Source: Stratiolaelaps scimitus
Taxonomy: Eukaryota > Arthropoda > Arachnida > Mesostigmata > Laelapidae
Length of the DNA: 64,000 nt
NCBI GenBank assembly: GCA_019614645.1
Contig: JABWDB010000001.1
Location: 3,534,001-3,598,000, forward strand
Reading direction: 5' to 3'
Part shown: positions 63,346 to 64,000 of the stretch, piece by piece
Layout: each line of letters starts with the position of its first letter
Position numbering within the stretch: position 1 is the first letter of the stretch
Program-made: the position numbers and the translations under genes
Notes under the pieces: model-generated
Databases searched by the model: none
What the model saw: the letters and a program-made list of their open reading frames with translations, nothing else
Told to the model about the DNA's origin: nothing

Positions 63346-64000
63346 CGTGCATTGTGCATCACGGCTTCCTCCATTCGTTCATTTTTCTTCTTTTTCTTTT
63401 CAACTAAATAGAAGGTAGAAGAGGCTTCAGAGTGACTGTCCCCGGCATGTAACACAACCACGATCACTGTGTCCCCGCCTCGTTCAGCTGTCGTAGCAGA
63501 CGACGCCGGGCGGCGGCAGCGGCGGCGGTGGCATTGCGGCAATACGAAATACGGTCTGCGCAGCACCAGACGATAGCGGGCCGCGCACAACCACTCACGG
63601 AGCCGCCGCCGCCACCGCTACCACCTCCACCATCTCGGACTGCCCTTGTCGACCACAATGCTTGCCATTCGATCCGGCCGCCCCATTCGTCGAGCCCCCG
63701 AAAGCCTCGAACTCGTCCGAGCGCGATGCGCGTCCACTGTCCACTTGTCTTGTCATTTTTACGTGCTCGCCATTGGCGTTTGCCCGCCGACGCCAGCGTC
63801 AACTGCAGCGGAAAACACCGTCAATGCTGCAGCGTTCCGTAGAGAGACTGACATAGTATCTCAGCGCGTTCGACAATCGGCGTCAACACAGCCCAGAGTG
63901 CCACGCACACACAGATCCCCACCGTTGCACATTTGCGTTTAAAGGGATCCGTCTTCTGAAGCAATGCCGAAAGCAGCTGTACCGCGGACGTCAAATGTTG

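Larger units (their letters stand above)
49201..64000. other. Upstream or first-intron region of the eyegone-class gene
   Basis: The missing 5' exon(s) must lie here or beyond 64 kb. The stretch holds hairpins (50.84, 52.75, 57.82 kb), microsatellites and a GC-rich triplet-laden end (62.8-64 kb) that could be promoter or 5' UTR. Weak exon-like frames are discussed in the findings, and no second gene is recognised. Confidence 0.5.

Overview
The window is a stretch of an animal nuclear genome, almost certainly an arthropod. The evidence is GT-AG introns, an eyegone-class Pax gene with typical arthropod residues, a mariner element, tRNA-derived SINE-like elements, and many long (TA)n, (GA)n/(CT)n and CAG/CGG-type microsatellites. 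The microsatellite load, the mixed base composition and the long non-coding spacing would fit a chelicerate such as a parasitiform mite, but the order or species cannot be settled from the sequence alone.

One gene is certain. On the minus strand, three coding exons (49200-48946, 48091-47879 and 42492-41423) join in frame across two GT-AG introns, and every junction is in the same phase. They encode an eyegone/twin-of-eyegone type Pax transcription factor. It has an Ala/Gly-rich N-terminal segment, only the RED (C-terminal) half of a paired domain, a paired-class homeodomain with Ser at position 50, and a C-terminal eh1-like FSINNVL motif followed by poly-alanine. The first exon in the window lacks a start codon, so at least one upstream exon lies at higher coordinates, either in 49.2-64 kb or beyond the window.

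Layout: 1-10.0 kb, no recognised gene, with microsatellites and one weak first-exon-like frame near 9.0 kb. 10.0-10.8 kb, decayed Ty3/gypsy-like retroelement pieces. 11-23 kb, simple-repeat-rich and partly CpG-rich DNA with no recognised gene. 24.3-26.2 kb, plus-strand exon-like frames with good splice signals that may be an unrecognised gene. 26.9-27.2 kb, the 3' end of a probable non-LTR element. 29.7 kb, a tRNA-like A box/B box element. 32.66-33.65 kb, a broken mariner element. 35.8-35.95 kb, a perfect hairpin beside a (TA)n tract and a G-run. 41.4-49.2 kb, the eyegone-class gene, whose 5.4 kb intron holds a tRNA-derived SINE. 49.2-64 kb, upstream or first-intron DNA of that gene with hairpins and microsatellites.

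The large non-coding flanks around a single developmental regulator look like a regulatory landscape, although no individual enhancer can be supported without comparison. Most open frames in the window run through simple repeats (YIYIYI, SLSLSL, poly-Ala, poly-Gln) and are not genes.
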